The notes: generated from the sequence alone by a model not told the origin. A DNA stretch of 64,000 nt from an uncultured Desulfobacteraceae bacterium (GCA_913060875.1 CAJXSL010000018.1:1-64000), one strand, 5' to 3'. Positions 53,092-62,418 are shown, counted from the stretch's first letter. Numbers and translations are program-made.

Positions 53092-53916
53092 ATGACGCCC
53101 CTAACGCGCACCCAATGGATCGCCGCCATCATGTTGCTGCTGGCCCTGGCAGGACTGCCCGGATGCACCACGCCCGGCCCGACGGCGCCCCCGGCCGTTT
53201 CCCCGGCAGCGCCGGCAGCGGTAAAAACCTCCACCTCCCCTTTGAAAGTCGGGGTCTCCACCAATATGCCCCCGCTCATTTACAAGCAGAGCAATCGCAT
53301 CACCGGCCTGGAAGCCGATCTTGCCAAGGGCCTGGCGGATTATCTGGGCCGACCGCTGCAGTTTGTCGAGGTGGCCTGGAAGGACCAGATCCCCTATCTG
53401 CTGGACGGCCGAACGGACATCATCATGTCAGGGCTGTCCGTTACGGAGCTGCGCAAGGTGCGCATCGCCTTCTGCGACCCCTATTCCCGCAGCGGCCTGA
53501 TGGCCATCTTGAGGCGGGGCGACATCCAGCGGTTCAAGGCCGGCTATTTTTCCCTCGTGGAAACCCCGGGCATCGGGGCGGTGGAAGGCACCACCGGAGC
53601 AGGCTTCGTGCGCAGCCGGTATGAAAAAGCCCGGAAACGGTTTTTCAAAACGTCGGAAGACGGGATCACGGCCCTGCGGGACAAAACCATCGACCTGTTC
53701 ATCCACGATGCGCCGGTGGTTTTGGTGATGGCGGCCACCTACGAAAGTGAGCTGGCTCCGATCTACTCCCTGCTGACCGAAGAATACCTGGCCTGGGGCG
53801 TTCGCCGGGACAATACGGCCTTGCAGAAGGCTGCCAATGCCTACATTGCCGACCTTAAAAACAACGGCCGGTTGAAATCCATCGTCCAACGCTGGATGCC
53901 CATGTCCGGCAAATAG
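53092..53916 (+). CDS. family 3 extracellular solute-binding lipoprotein
   Basis: A 274-aa binding lipoprotein with a signal peptide and lipobox LPGC, a Pro/Ala linker (residues ~26-48) and the SBP_bac_3 fold (LKVGVSTNMPPLIYKQSNRITGLEADLAKGLADYL; DGRTDIIMSGLSVTELRKVRIAFCDPY). Such proteins bind polar amino acids, but no ABC permease is nearby, so it could also be a sensor or a lytic-transglycosylase-type regulator. GGGAGG precedes the ATG at 53092; the frame stays open upstream to 52738, inside the SPFH gene. Confidence 0.85.
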   Translation: MTPLTRTQWIAAIMLLLALAGLPGCTTPGPTAPPAVSPAAPAAVKTSTSPLKVGVSTNMPPLIYKQSNRITGLEADLAKGLADYLGRPLQFVEVAWKDQIPYLLDGRTDIIMSGLSVTELRKVRIAFCDPYSRSGLMAILRRGDIQRFKAGYFSLVETPGIGAVEGTTGAGFVRSRYEKARKRFFKTSEDGITALRDKTIDLFIHDAPVVLVMAATYESELAPIYSLLTEEYLAWGVRRDNTALQKAANAYIADLKNNGRLKSIVQRWMPMSGK

Positions 53917-54029
53917 AGCGAAAAGGGCCACCTGCAATCGAGGCCGGCAACCTTTCAGCGCGATCCGTCCGTCAAACTGTCAGCGCTCATTTTTTATGAA
54001 GATGGAGCTGTGATGAAATCTATTCTTTG

Positions 54030-54176
54030 GACGGTTTCGTAAAATGTCTGAGATACGGCTTGCGAATCCCGAGGAGGAAGGCGTACATACAGTACGCCGC
54101 AGTGACGAGGGATTCGCGTAACGCCGATCTTTAGTCCCCCCCCCACCAGGGGAATCGGACATTTTACGGAACCGTC
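54030..54176. repeat. long hairpin element (hairpin family, copy 3)
   Basis: Arms GACGGTTTCGTAAAATGTC (54030-54048) and its near complement GACATTTTACGGAACCGTC (54158-54176). The centre GGCGTACATACAGTACGCCGCAG is nearly identical to the 31089 copy. A nine-C run and about 20 extra bases interrupt the right arm. It lies between the solute-binding gene and the NAD synthetase gene. Confidence 0.85.
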
Positions 54177-54205
54177 TTTTGAAACAACAGAAAGGATTGC
54201 AAGAC

Positions 54206-54988
54206 ATGCAGGCAGCACAGGTCATTGAACACATCGTCGACTGGTTGACACGCTACTGCGACCAGTCAGGATTGAAAGGCTTCGTGGTCGGAGTTTCCGG
54301 CGGCATCGACTCGGCGGTGACCTCCACCCTGTGCGCCCGCACCGGCAAAACCGTCCTGCTCCTGAACATGCCCATCCGCCAGGCCCCGGCCCAGATCGAT
54401 CTGGGCCGGACGCATATCCAGTGGGTCGCGCAAAACTACCCGAACGCCCAGGGGGTGGACGTCAACCTGACCCCGGCCTTCCAGTCCCTGGAAGACACCT
54501 TGCCCCCCGGCATCCAGGACGGGCTGACCATGGCCAACACCCGCTCGCGCCTGCGCATGGCGGCCCTCTATGCCTTTGCCACCCACCACCGTCTCCTGGT
54601 GGCCGGCACCGGCAACAAGGTGGAAGATTTCGGAGTCGGTTTCTACACCAAGTACGGGGACGGCGGCGTGGATCTGTCCCCCATCGCGGACTTGATGAAA
54701 TCCGAAGTTTACGCCCTGGGGGGTGAATTGGGGATTATCGAAGGGATCATGCAGGCCCCGCCCACGGATGGCTTATGGGAGGACAACCGCACGGATGAAG
54801 GCCAGATCGGGGCCAGTTATGCGGAACTGGAATGGGCCATGCGGTTTGCCGACGCCGGCGGGGATGAAGCCGCCCTGGACGCCCGCCAGAAAGAAGTCCT
54901 GACCATTTTCCGCCGATTCAACCAGGCCAACCGACACAAAATGGAACCGATTCCCGTCTGCCACATCCCGGAAATGCTCAGAAAATAA
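54206..54988 (+). CDS. nadE: NAD+ synthetase, ammonia-dependent type
   Basis: A 260-aa enzyme of the final NAD step, converting deamido-NAD, ATP and ammonia to NAD. The ATP-pyrophosphatase P-loop is VGVSGGIDSAVTSTL near residue 30, and GTGNKVEDFGVGFYTKYGDGGVDLSPIADLMKSEV is the conserved substrate segment. No glutaminase domain is present, so it uses free ammonia or a separate partner. The ATG at 54206 has AAAGGA upstream; a TTG at 54179 would extend it into the repeat. With nadB at the window end, two de novo NAD genes are present, though not in one operon. Confidence 0.92.
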   Translation: MQAAQVIEHIVDWLTRYCDQSGLKGFVVGVSGGIDSAVTSTLCARTGKTVLLLNMPIRQAPAQIDLGRTHIQWVAQNYPNAQGVDVNLTPAFQSLEDTLPPGIQDGLTMANTRSRLRMAALYAFATHHRLLVAGTGNKVEDFGVGFYTKYGDGGVDLSPIADLMKSEVYALGGELGIIEGIMQAPPTDGLWEDNRTDEGQIGASYAELEWAMRFADAGGDEAALDARQKEVLTIFRRFNQANRHKMEPIPVCHIPEMLRK

Positions 54989-54991
54989 AAA

Positions 54992-55024
54992 CCGGGCGCC
55001 AACCTGTCGAGGGTTGACGCCCGG
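54992..55024 (+). terminator. terminator-like hairpin after nadE
   Basis: CCGGGCG and CGCCCGG pair, with AACC/GGTT extending the stem inside. It begins three bases after the nadE stop. No T tract follows. Confidence 0.5.
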
Positions 55025-55047
55025 ATGCCGAGCGATTCAGGCTTGTA

Positions 55048-55083
55048 TGAAAAAAGCGCCAAGCTCAAAGCGTCAAGCTGAAA
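55048..55083 (-). repeat. fragment of the heptamer-array tail
   Basis: The complement of this segment (AGCTTGACGCTTTGAGCTTGG and flanks) equals the end of the tail at about 49415-49443. It is an isolated piece in opposite orientation, with no heptamers beside it. Confidence 0.6.
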
Positions 55084-55189
55084 GGGCGACGCTTCGCGTC
55101 GACATCGAAATGCCGAACGTGACCAGGGCGGCAGACATTTTCATGCATGATCAAACTGGCACCAGCCGGCGGCTTCGCATGGTTTGCCA

Positions 55190-56263
55190 TCATTCGGGCA
55201 TGACCGGCCATTGGGTCAGCTTGCCCTGGTAATTGCGCAGCGTGTATTCCTTCTCGTCTTTGCCCATGATGTAGTAATCCGGCATCAAGGGTATCTTGCC
55301 GATATTCGTGGCGATAACGTACATGGGCTGGGCCAGTCCCGTTGTATGGCCGCGGATGGCGTCGCGAATCAACTCGGCGCCCTTTTCCACCGGCGTGCGG
55401 AAATGGTCGATCCCCGGCGCCGGTTCGCAATAGAACACATAGTAGGGACGAATCCGTACGGTCAGCAGTTTCTGGTGCAGTTCCCGGAACGTCTCCACGT
55501 CGTCGTTGATGCCCTTCAGCAGGACGGCCTGGTTACCGACGTTCACGCCGCAGCGCAGCAGGTCGAAAACCGCGTTGGCGGTCTGGTCGGTGATTTCTTT
55601 GGGGTGGTTGCATTGGGTGTTGATCCAGATGGGCACCCGGTGAAACCCGTCCAGTATTTTCTTCAGTCCATCGGTAATCCGCTGGGGCAGGACGATGGGC
55701 GTACGGGTCCCGAAGCGGATCATCTGGAGATGCGGAATCTCCCGCAACTTCCGGATCAGGTATTCAATCTTGTCATCGGCCAGGATGAAAGGATCCCCGC
55801 CGGTAATGAGAACGTCGCGAATCTCCTCGTGGGACTGAATCCATGCCAGGCCCTCATCCACATCCATGCGCAGTTTGAGTTCGCGGTCCACCACGGCCTC
55901 TTTGCGGAAACAGTGCCGGCAATAGTTGGCACAGACATCCGTCACCGTGAAGGCTACGCGGTCGCGATACTGGCGGGCGATGCTGTCCGGCCGCACTTCA
56001 TCGGTATCGCGGTTTTCTTTCCAGATCAGATAGTTTTCAACTCCGAACTTGTTCTGCCGCTCCTTCAGTGAGGGAATCACCTGCCGGCGGATCGGGCAGG
56101 CGGGATCATCGGGGTCCATCAGGCTGGCAAAGTAGGGCGTCGTTCCCCACTTGGTCTTCATCGAGGTGATGGCCTCTTCTTCTTCCGGGGTGACATGGAT
56201 ATGCTGCTTGAGCCTGTCCAGCGTATCCACGAAGTTATGCAGTTGGTCCTGCCATTTTTCCAT
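55190..56263 (-). CDS. KamA-family radical-SAM aminomutase-like protein
   Basis: A 357-aa radical-SAM enzyme. The [4Fe-4S] motif is Cys111-x3-Cys115-x2-Cys118 (TDVCANYCRHCFRK), and the PLP lysine of the family aligns with Lys323 (NIGKIPLMP). Aspartates 293 and 330 of lysine 2,3-aminomutase, which hold the substrate amino group, are Glu280 and Ala318 here. The Lys/Asn pair of glutamate 2,3-aminomutase is also absent. The C-terminal zinc-binding cysteines are missing, as in EpmB. The substrate is thus open: an amino acid other than lysine, or EF-P lysine, since epmA lies 5 kb away. It follows the glutamine-synthetase-like gene by 58 bases. AGGAGG precedes the ATG. Confidence 0.82.
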   Translation of the reverse strand: MEKWQDQLHNFVDTLDRLKQHIHVTPEEEEAITSMKTKWGTTPYFASLMDPDDPACPIRRQVIPSLKERQNKFGVENYLIWKENRDTDEVRPDSIARQYRDRVAFTVTDVCANYCRHCFRKEAVVDRELKLRMDVDEGLAWIQSHEEIRDVLITGGDPFILADDKIEYLIRKLREIPHLQMIRFGTRTPIVLPQRITDGLKKILDGFHRVPIWINTQCNHPKEITDQTANAVFDLLRCGVNVGNQAVLLKGINDDVETFRELHQKLLTVRIRPYYVFYCEPAPGIDHFRTPVEKGAELIRDAIRGHTTGLAQPMYVIATNIGKIPLMPDYYIMGKDEKEYTLRNYQGKLTQWPVMPE

Positions 56264-56321
56264 GAATCGATGCCTCCTGTAAGCAGTGTCGGTATAATGC
56301 GCCGGGGATATTCCCAGGCGT

Positions 56322-57635
56322 TTAATTCCCCAAGTATCTTTTGTGCTCCCGGGGCGTCACGTGGGTGCGGTGCTCCTCCCATTCAGCCATTTTGAGGGCC
56401 ATGTAATTCTCGTAGATCCGGTCCCCGAGAATTTCCGGCAGCAGTTTGCTGCGCTCGGCCTCCACAAGGGCCTCGAAAAGGGATTTGGGCAGCAGGCGCC
56501 GGTCCCAAACCCGGCGGGTCTGTTTACGATCATAGGTACTGCCGCGATCCGGTTTGCCGCAATCAAGCTTTTCCTCGATACCCCGCAGCCCCGTGGCAAT
56601 CAGCGTGGCCATCTGCAGATAGGGATTGCCGGAAGGATCCGGGTTGCGCAGTTCGATGCGGGTGGCCTGGGGGCTGGTGGAATAGGGCACGCGGACCATC
56701 GAGCTGCGGTTGCGCAGCCCCCAGCCCCGGATGACGGGGGCTTCCCGCTCCAGCACATAGGCTTTGTAGGAATTGAGCGTCGAGGCCATGATCAGCGACG
56801 TCTCCCGTCCGTATTTCAGGATCCCGCCGATAAAATGCCGGGCTGTCGTGCTCAAATGGTGGTCCTGGTCGGCGTCATAGAACAAATTGGTGCCCTCCCG
56901 GTCGGTCATGGACAAATGGATGTGGAAGGCACTGCGGTTGTAATGATCGAAAGGTTTGGGCATGAACGTGGCATAATAGCCAAATTCCCGTGCCACCTGA
57001 TGGGTCACGTGGTTGAAAATAACGGTACGGTCGGCCGCATCGAGGGGCGTTGCCGGCACCAGGTTGATTTCATGCTGGGACGGCGTGACTTCGTGATGGG
57101 CTTTTTCAAATTCGATGCCGCTTTCCGCCAGAATGTTAATGATGCGATTACGGACCATCTCCCCTTTATCATGGGGGGTGGCCACAAAATAGCCCGCCTG
57201 GTCGGAATGGCCTTTATCGCCGAATTCTTCACCGGTCAGCAGGAAAAATTCATGCTCGGGGCCCAGGAGAAACCGGAACCCATAGTCGGATTCGGCCCGG
57301 TCAACCACCTTTTCCAAAACCGCCCGGGGGTCGGCGGCGGCACGCACGCCGCGTTCATTGTAGATCCGACCGATAAAGCAGCCCAGGCTCTCGTCCTCAA
57401 ACGTCAGCATCCGAAGCGTCTCCGGATCCGGAAACAACTGGCGATCGCTGCTGTCCACCCGTGCCATCCCGGCAATGGATGAGCCGTCAAAGCCGATGCC
57501 GTCGCGGATGATGCGGTGAATGTGGTCCGGGTTCACGGGCAGGCTCATGAGCCGGCCGTTTAAATCCGTAAAAAAAATCTTGGTGGCGTCCCGTGTTTTG
57601 AGCTGATCTTGAATGGCCTCAACATCCATACTCAC
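56322..57635 (-). CDS. glutamine synthetase-family protein
   Basis: A 437-aa type-I GS-fold ligase. Present are GFDGSSIAGM at residues 48-57 (the Asp/Ser of the ammonium site), GPEHEF near 126 (metal Glu), HHEVTPSQHEI at 180-190 and RNRSSMVRVPY. Differences from housekeeping GlnA include FHIHLSM in place of the usual GSGMHxHQS-like segment and STYDRK where the adenylylation loop NLYDLP would be. These suggest another amine or acid substrate, as in polyamine or beta-amino-acid-specific GS relatives. It is first in a two-gene unit with the KamA-like gene. GTG start at 57635 with AAAGGA upstream; an ATG two codons later is possible. Confidence 0.82.
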   Translation of the reverse strand: MSMDVEAIQDQLKTRDATKIFFTDLNGRLMSLPVNPDHIHRIIRDGIGFDGSSIAGMARVDSSDRQLFPDPETLRMLTFEDESLGCFIGRIYNERGVRAAADPRAVLEKVVDRAESDYGFRFLLGPEHEFFLLTGEEFGDKGHSDQAGYFVATPHDKGEMVRNRIINILAESGIEFEKAHHEVTPSQHEINLVPATPLDAADRTVIFNHVTHQVAREFGYYATFMPKPFDHYNRSAFHIHLSMTDREGTNLFYDADQDHHLSTTARHFIGGILKYGRETSLIMASTLNSYKAYVLEREAPVIRGWGLRNRSSMVRVPYSTSPQATRIELRNPDPSGNPYLQMATLIATGLRGIEEKLDCGKPDRGSTYDRKQTRRVWDRRLLPKSLFEALVEAERSKLLPEILGDRIYENYMALKMAEWEEHRTHVTPREHKRYLGN

Positions 57636-57966
57636 AATCCATTCCTTTCCACTTTCGTTGTCCGATCCTCATTTCAGTGGTCCCATCTCTCCCAGGGCGA
57701 GCAATCGTCGTTCCGCCCCGGCAAATGAAAGCCTCTGTTCAGCAAACACCGTTAGTTTGACTAACATCCCGCCATACCAACCACCTTGGTAAATTGCAAC
57801 TTGAAACCCCCGTTATTTTCTCCTTTCCATCGGCGACCGTGCAAACAAGGGGACGATTGACATCGCGGACCAGATCCGTTAGGGTCTTTTCCGCGATGGA
57901 TGGTGGCAGATCACTAGCCGCCGGCGCCGATCGCGCTCATCACCCCTCAACCTTCGGGATGTTGCC
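57636..57966. other. divergent intergenic region
   Basis: About 330 bases between the GS-like gene and the hydantoinase-type gene. It should carry both promoters. A GTTTGACTAAC stretch near 57750 is the most promoter-like part; no clear operator was found. Confidence 0.35.
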
Positions 57967-59646
57967 ATGATCATTGGACTTGATGTCGGTGGCACCCACG
58001 CCGACGTTGTGCTGCTGGGAAACGAAGGCGTCATCAACGAAATCAAGGTCCCGACGGATCCTGAGAATCTCTTCCAGACCGTTTTATCGGCCCTCGACCA
58101 GATCACCGCCGACATCGATGCGGCTAAAATTCTCCGCATGGTCATGAGTACGACCCTGACCACCAACGCCATTATCCAGAACAAGCTCCCGGCGGTGGGC
58201 ATGGTCGTCTCGAGCGGACCGGGTATCGATCCCCGTTTTTATCGTACGAATGACCACTTCGAATGCCTTTCGGGATCCATCGATCACCGGGGCCGGGAAG
58301 TCGATCCGGTTCAGTTTGACGAGATTGAACGCATCATAGCGAAATTCAAGGCCGCCGGCATCCGCCACGTGGGGGTCGTGACCAAATTCTCCGTTCGCAA
58401 CGCCGAACAGGAGATGACCATCGCGGAACAGCTCAAGGGCCACTTTGAAAAAGTTTTTCTCGGTCATCGCATTTCCGGTAATTTGAGCTTTCCGCGCCGG
58501 ATTGCCACCACCTACCTAAACGCAGCGGTCTACCCCATTCACCGGGAGTTTTTCGAGGCGGTCAATAATTCCCTGACCCGCAAGGGGTTGAAGGTGCCCA
58601 TCCGCATCCTGAAAGCGGATGGCGGCAATATGAATTTCGAGGCCTCTATCGACTACCCGGCCCAGACCATATTTTCCGGTCCGGCCGCCAGCGTAATGGG
58701 CTCCATTGCCTTCGGGCCCGAAAACGGCGACACCCTGGTACTGGATATCGGCGGAACGACCACCGATATGGCCGTGCTGGTGGATCAGGTCCCCCTGCTC
58801 GATCCCCAGGGCGTGGAACTGGGCGGCTACAAGACCCTCATCCGATCGCTTAAAACCCATTCCATCGGGATTGGGGGAGACAGCGCCGTGCGGATCGCAA
58901 ACGGCCGCATTCAGGTTGGTCCCGATCGCAATGGTCCGGCCCTGGCCCACGGCGGTCCGTCACCGACCCCCACCGATGCGCTGGTCATCATGGGCAAAAC
59001 GCGCATGGGCTCCCGCGAAAGGGCTGAAAAGGGGTTTGCCCCAATTGCCGCGCAGTTGGGCCTTTCGCTGGAGGAAGCCGCCTTCCGCGTTTTCGACCAC
59101 ACCTGCCGGCAGATTCTGGATGAAGCCGAACGCATGGTCACCCGTATCAACCAGCAGCCGGTGTACACCGTGCATGAGATGCAGGAAGGCTACCAGGTCC
59201 GGCCGGAAACGATTTTGGTTCTGGGAGGGCCAGCACCCCTGTTTGCCGAACACCTGGAGGCCTTGTCACACCACAAGGTGGGCGTGGTGCCGCGCTGGAC
59301 CGTGGCCAATGCCATCGGCGCCGCCCTGGCCCGCACCACCTGCGAAGTGAATTTGTATGCCGATACGGAGCAGCAAGTCGCCTCCGCACCAGAGGAAGAT
59401 TTCTCGGAACGCGTCGACCGCTCCTTTGATCGGGCCAAGGCCCGCCAAATGGCGCTGGACCTGTTGAAAAACAAAGCGCTGGCACGCGGGGCCAATGCCG
59501 AGTATCTTGAGATGGAGGTCACCGAAGATCTCCAGTTCAACATGGTCAGGGGGTTCCACACCACCGGTCGCAACATCCGCATCCGGGCGCAAGTCCAGCC
59601 CGGACTGATTCATGGCTACGATCCGGTGGCCGGCCGACTGATGTAG
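57967..59646 (+). CDS. hydantoinase/oxoprolinase subunit A-type ATPase (HyuA-like)
   Basis: A 559-aa ASKHA-fold protein. The two phosphate-binding motifs are visible: MIIGLDVGGTHADVVLL at the N terminus and LVLDIGGTTTDMAVLVD near residue 265, with the substrate-domain segment IRILKADGGNMNFEA between. Such proteins hydrolyse ATP to open cyclic amides (hydantoins, 5-oxoproline) or carboxylate ketones with a HyuB-type partner. No HyuB is found nearby, so it is an orphan. It reads with the deacetylase-fold gene 170 bases downstream. Confidence 0.87.
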   Translation: MIIGLDVGGTHADVVLLGNEGVINEIKVPTDPENLFQTVLSALDQITADIDAAKILRMVMSTTLTTNAIIQNKLPAVGMVVSSGPGIDPRFYRTNDHFECLSGSIDHRGREVDPVQFDEIERIIAKFKAAGIRHVGVVTKFSVRNAEQEMTIAEQLKGHFEKVFLGHRISGNLSFPRRIATTYLNAAVYPIHREFFEAVNNSLTRKGLKVPIRILKADGGNMNFEASIDYPAQTIFSGPAASVMGSIAFGPENGDTLVLDIGGTTTDMAVLVDQVPLLDPQGVELGGYKTLIRSLKTHSIGIGGDSAVRIANGRIQVGPDRNGPALAHGGPSPTPTDALVIMGKTRMGSRERAEKGFAPIAAQLGLSLEEAAFRVFDHTCRQILDEAERMVTRINQQPVYTVHEMQEGYQVRPETILVLGGPAPLFAEHLEALSHHKVGVVPRWTVANAIGAALARTTCEVNLYADTEQQVASAPEEDFSERVDRSFDRAKARQMALDLLKNKALARGANAEYLEMEVTEDLQFNMVRGFHTTGRNIRIRAQVQPGLIHGYDPVAGRLM

Positions 59647-59816
59647 CCGGGCTCCCGGGATGATTGCAGGGCCCGCTTTCGTTTTAGCCGCTTGCCAAAC
59701 CCTGTTCCTGTGCCCATACTGGGATGTCGCCGGAAATCCGGCCGGTCGCCTCTTCACACGAATCCGACACCATCCGGGCAACAGGCCCGGGGTGACGGCC
59801 CACGATAGGAAACCAC

Positions 59817-61133
59817 ATGCTGAAGGCCAAACATAAAACCGGGTTGGTTTTTTTCCCCGCTTTTGACTGGGCGATCGATCCCACTCATCCGGAACGGGAG
59901 GAACGCCTGCTCTACACCCAGGACCAGGTGATCGAAGAGGGGCTGCTGGACATCGATGGCATCGTGGAACTGAAGCCGGACCTGGTGAACGTCCCCGACG
60001 TCCAGCGGGTGCATTTTTGCGTGCCCAACCCCCTGACCGTCATGACGGAATCCCACTTCATCAGTGCCGGCGGAGCCAAAACCATCGGCTGTGCGGTCAT
60101 GGAGAAACAGATCGAAAAAGGGTTTGCCCTGGTCCGCCCCCCCGGCCACCATGCCATGCGGGTGGTCCACGGCGCGCGCGGGTTCTGCAATGTCAACATC
60201 GAAGCCATCATGATCGAGCACCTGCGACAGACTTACGGGGTCAACCGGGTGGCCATCGTGGACACGGATTGCCATCACGGCGACGGGACCCAGGATGTCT
60301 ACTGGCACGATCCCGACACCCTGTTTATTTCGATTCACCAGGACGGCCGGACCCTCTATCCGGGTACCGGTTTTCCCAATGAACTCGGCGGTCCCAACGC
60401 CATCGGGACCACCCTGAACATCCCCCTGCCCCCCAACACCTCGGAGGAGGGCTTTCTTTACACCATCCGCAACGTCGTGCTGCCGATCCTGGAAGATTTC
60501 CAACCGGATCTCATCGTCAACTCCGCCGGGCAGGACAATCATTTTTCCGACCCCATTACCAATATGAATTTCACCGCCCGCGGCTATGCCGAACTGACGG
60601 AACTGCTGAATGCCGATATCGCCGTCCTGGAAGGGGGCTACGCCATCGAGGGCGCCCTGCCCTATGTGAACCTGGGAATCATTCTGGCCATGGCCGGCAT
60701 CGACTACAGCCAGGTGCGCGAGCCCACCTACAACCCGGACCGCCTGCGCCAATCCAAGGATGTCACAGGCATCATCGAACGCGTCGGCGAACTGGTGCTG
60801 ACCTATTGGCAGCAGCGCGGCGCCATCCAGGACCAGGTCCGCCAGAAACGCAACTGCGGCCAGCGCTCCCGTCAGTTGTTCTACGACACCGACGGCATCA
60901 CCGAAAGCCAGAAGGAAACGATCCAGATTTGCGATGAATGCGGCGGCGCCTGGCGCATCGATTCGACGTCCGACCGCGGCCGGCATATCCTCGCCATCCA
61001 CATTCCCCGCCGCGCCTGTCCGAAGTGTCAGAAAAAGGGGCAGGAATGGTTCACGGAGGCGGATGGCAAGGTCTTTGACCTGATTGCCCTGCAGGATCAA
61101 AGTACGGACACCTACAGCGTGCGTCCGGCTTGA
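59817..61133 (+). CDS. histone deacetylase-fold amidohydrolase with C-terminal zinc ribbon
   Basis: A 438-aa protein. Residues 1-335 are a class II-like deacetylase fold: tandem His in RPPGHHAMR (111-112), the zinc ligands in DTDCHHGDGT (Asp151, His153) and Asp240 in SAGQD, and the C-terminal GGY at 273-275. It should remove an acetyl or other acyl group from an amine such as a polyamine or lysine. Residues ~370-410 add a CDEC...CPKC zinc ribbon, which is unusual for this family and may bind nucleic acid or a protein partner. AGGAAACC precedes the ATG. The stop overlaps the first possible start of the EpmA gene. Confidence 0.88.
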   Translation: MLKAKHKTGLVFFPAFDWAIDPTHPEREERLLYTQDQVIEEGLLDIDGIVELKPDLVNVPDVQRVHFCVPNPLTVMTESHFISAGGAKTIGCAVMEKQIEKGFALVRPPGHHAMRVVHGARGFCNVNIEAIMIEHLRQTYGVNRVAIVDTDCHHGDGTQDVYWHDPDTLFISIHQDGRTLYPGTGFPNELGGPNAIGTTLNIPLPPNTSEEGFLYTIRNVVLPILEDFQPDLIVNSAGQDNHFSDPITNMNFTARGYAELTELLNADIAVLEGGYAIEGALPYVNLGIILAMAGIDYSQVREPTYNPDRLRQSKDVTGIIERVGELVLTYWQQRGAIQDQVRQKRNCGQRSRQLFYDTDGITESQKETIQICDECGGAWRIDSTSDRGRHILAIHIPRRACPKCQKKGQEWFTEADGKVFDLIALQDQSTDTYSVRPA

Positions 61134-61174
61134 CCGCCCCGTCAGGACACCCGCCCCGGCCTGTGAAATCCCCC

Positions 61175-62092
61175 ATGCCCATGCGCCAACGCCATATCAA
61201 CATCCAGCTGTTGCTCCGTTCCCGCCTTATGGGGGCCTTGCGCGCCTTTTTCGCGGCCGCCGACTATCTCGAAGTCGAAACCCCGATTCGCATCCCCGCC
61301 CCGGCGCCGGAGGCCCATATCGACCCGGAACCGGCCGGGGACCAGTTCCTGCAGACCTCTCCCGAACTGTGCATGAAGCGTCTCCTGGCCGCCGGGTACC
61401 CCCGCCTGTACCAGATCTGCCGCTGTTTCCGCCGGGGGGAACGCGGCCGCCGCCACCTGCCGGAGTTCACCCTGCTGGAATGGTATACGGCCCGGCGGGA
61501 TTACCGTGACATGATGGCCCAGACCGAGGCCCTTATAAAGCATGCGGCGCATGCCCTGGCATACGGCAACACTCTGGCCTACCAGGGGAAAGCCATCGAC
61601 CTCGAAAAGCCCTTCCAGCGCATGACGGTGGACGAGGCTTTCCAGACCTATGCGGACACCACCGCCGAGGAAGCCCTGGCCCGGGGACGTTTCGACGAGA
61701 TCATCGGCATCACCATCGAACCCCATCTCGGCTGGGAGCGGCCCCTCTTCCTCTTTGACTACCCGGCCGAATGCGCGGCCCTGGCGCGGTTGAAGCCGGA
61801 CCGACCTGACCGGGCGGAGCGTTTTGAGCTCTATATCGGGGGCATCGAATTGTGCAACGGGTTCAGTGAATTGAACGACGCGGAGGAGCAGCGCCATCGT
61901 TTCAAAACTGAGTTGGAGACGCGCCAGAAGGCCGGACGTCCAACCACCCCTCTGCCGGAACGCTTTCTGGAGGCGCTGGACCAAATGCCTCCCGCCACCG
62001 GCAACGCCCTGGGCGTCGATCGCCTGGTCATGCTCTTCGCCGACACCCTGGCCATCGACGACGTCACCGCCTTTGTCCCCGAGGAACTCTGA
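61175..62092 (+). CDS. epmA: EF-P lysine-34 lysyltransferase (EpmA/GenX)
   Basis: A 305-aa class II lysyl-tRNA-synthetase paralogue without the anticodon-binding domain. It would attach (beta-)lysine to elongation factor P, which helps ribosomes through polyproline. Motif 1 FFAAADYLEVETP, motif 2 YQICRCFRRGERGRRHLPEFTLLEWY and motif 3 GVDRLVMLFAD are intact, as is the FELYIGGIELCNGFSELNDAEEQ block. Several starts are possible: a TTG at 61130 that overlaps the upstream stop, or ATG at 61175 or 61181. I favour the ATGs. A matching EpmB is not certain; the KamA-like gene at 55190 is the only candidate. Confidence 0.9.
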   Translation: MPMRQRHINIQLLLRSRLMGALRAFFAAADYLEVETPIRIPAPAPEAHIDPEPAGDQFLQTSPELCMKRLLAAGYPRLYQICRCFRRGERGRRHLPEFTLLEWYTARRDYRDMMAQTEALIKHAAHALAYGNTLAYQGKAIDLEKPFQRMTVDEAFQTYADTTAEEALARGRFDEIIGITIEPHLGWERPLFLFDYPAECAALARLKPDRPDRAERFELYIGGIELCNGFSELNDAEEQRHRFKTELETRQKAGRPTTPLPERFLEALDQMPPATGNALGVDRLVMLFADTLAIDDVTAFVPEEL

Positions 62093-62282
62093 CGGGTTCG
62101 CAAATCAATTCCTCCAGTTTTTGCGTTTTCAAGAAGGCCATTTAACGCCGTATGGAAACGTATCCGTCAGGCAAAATAAGTACCTATGATGGTTTGAGGC
62201 GTGGGAAGGAAGAACTTCAAGAGGCGTCGACGGCAATCGATTTTCACTTCTCCAGGGATGGAGGCATCAAACGATTGTCTGG

Positions 62283-62409
62283 GTCAGAAATGAGGATTTT
62301 TAGTTCTGGTCAAGGCCGCACAAGGGGTTGCAGTGAGGCGTATTCATATACGCCGCAGCCGCTAAACCCGCGGAGAACGCTGACCAGGACAGAAAAGACC
62401 ATTTCTGAC
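62283..62409. repeat. long hairpin element (hairpin family, copy 4)
   Basis: Arms GTCAGAAATG (62283-62292) and CATTTCTGAC (62400-62409), with TTCTGGTCA/TGACCAG and TTTT/AAAA blocks inside, and a centre GAGGCGTATTCATATACGCCGCAG like the other copies. It begins 10 bases beyond the nadB stop. The rest of the 62093-62418 gap shows no gene. Confidence 0.85.
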
Positions 62410-62418
62410 GCAGACAAT

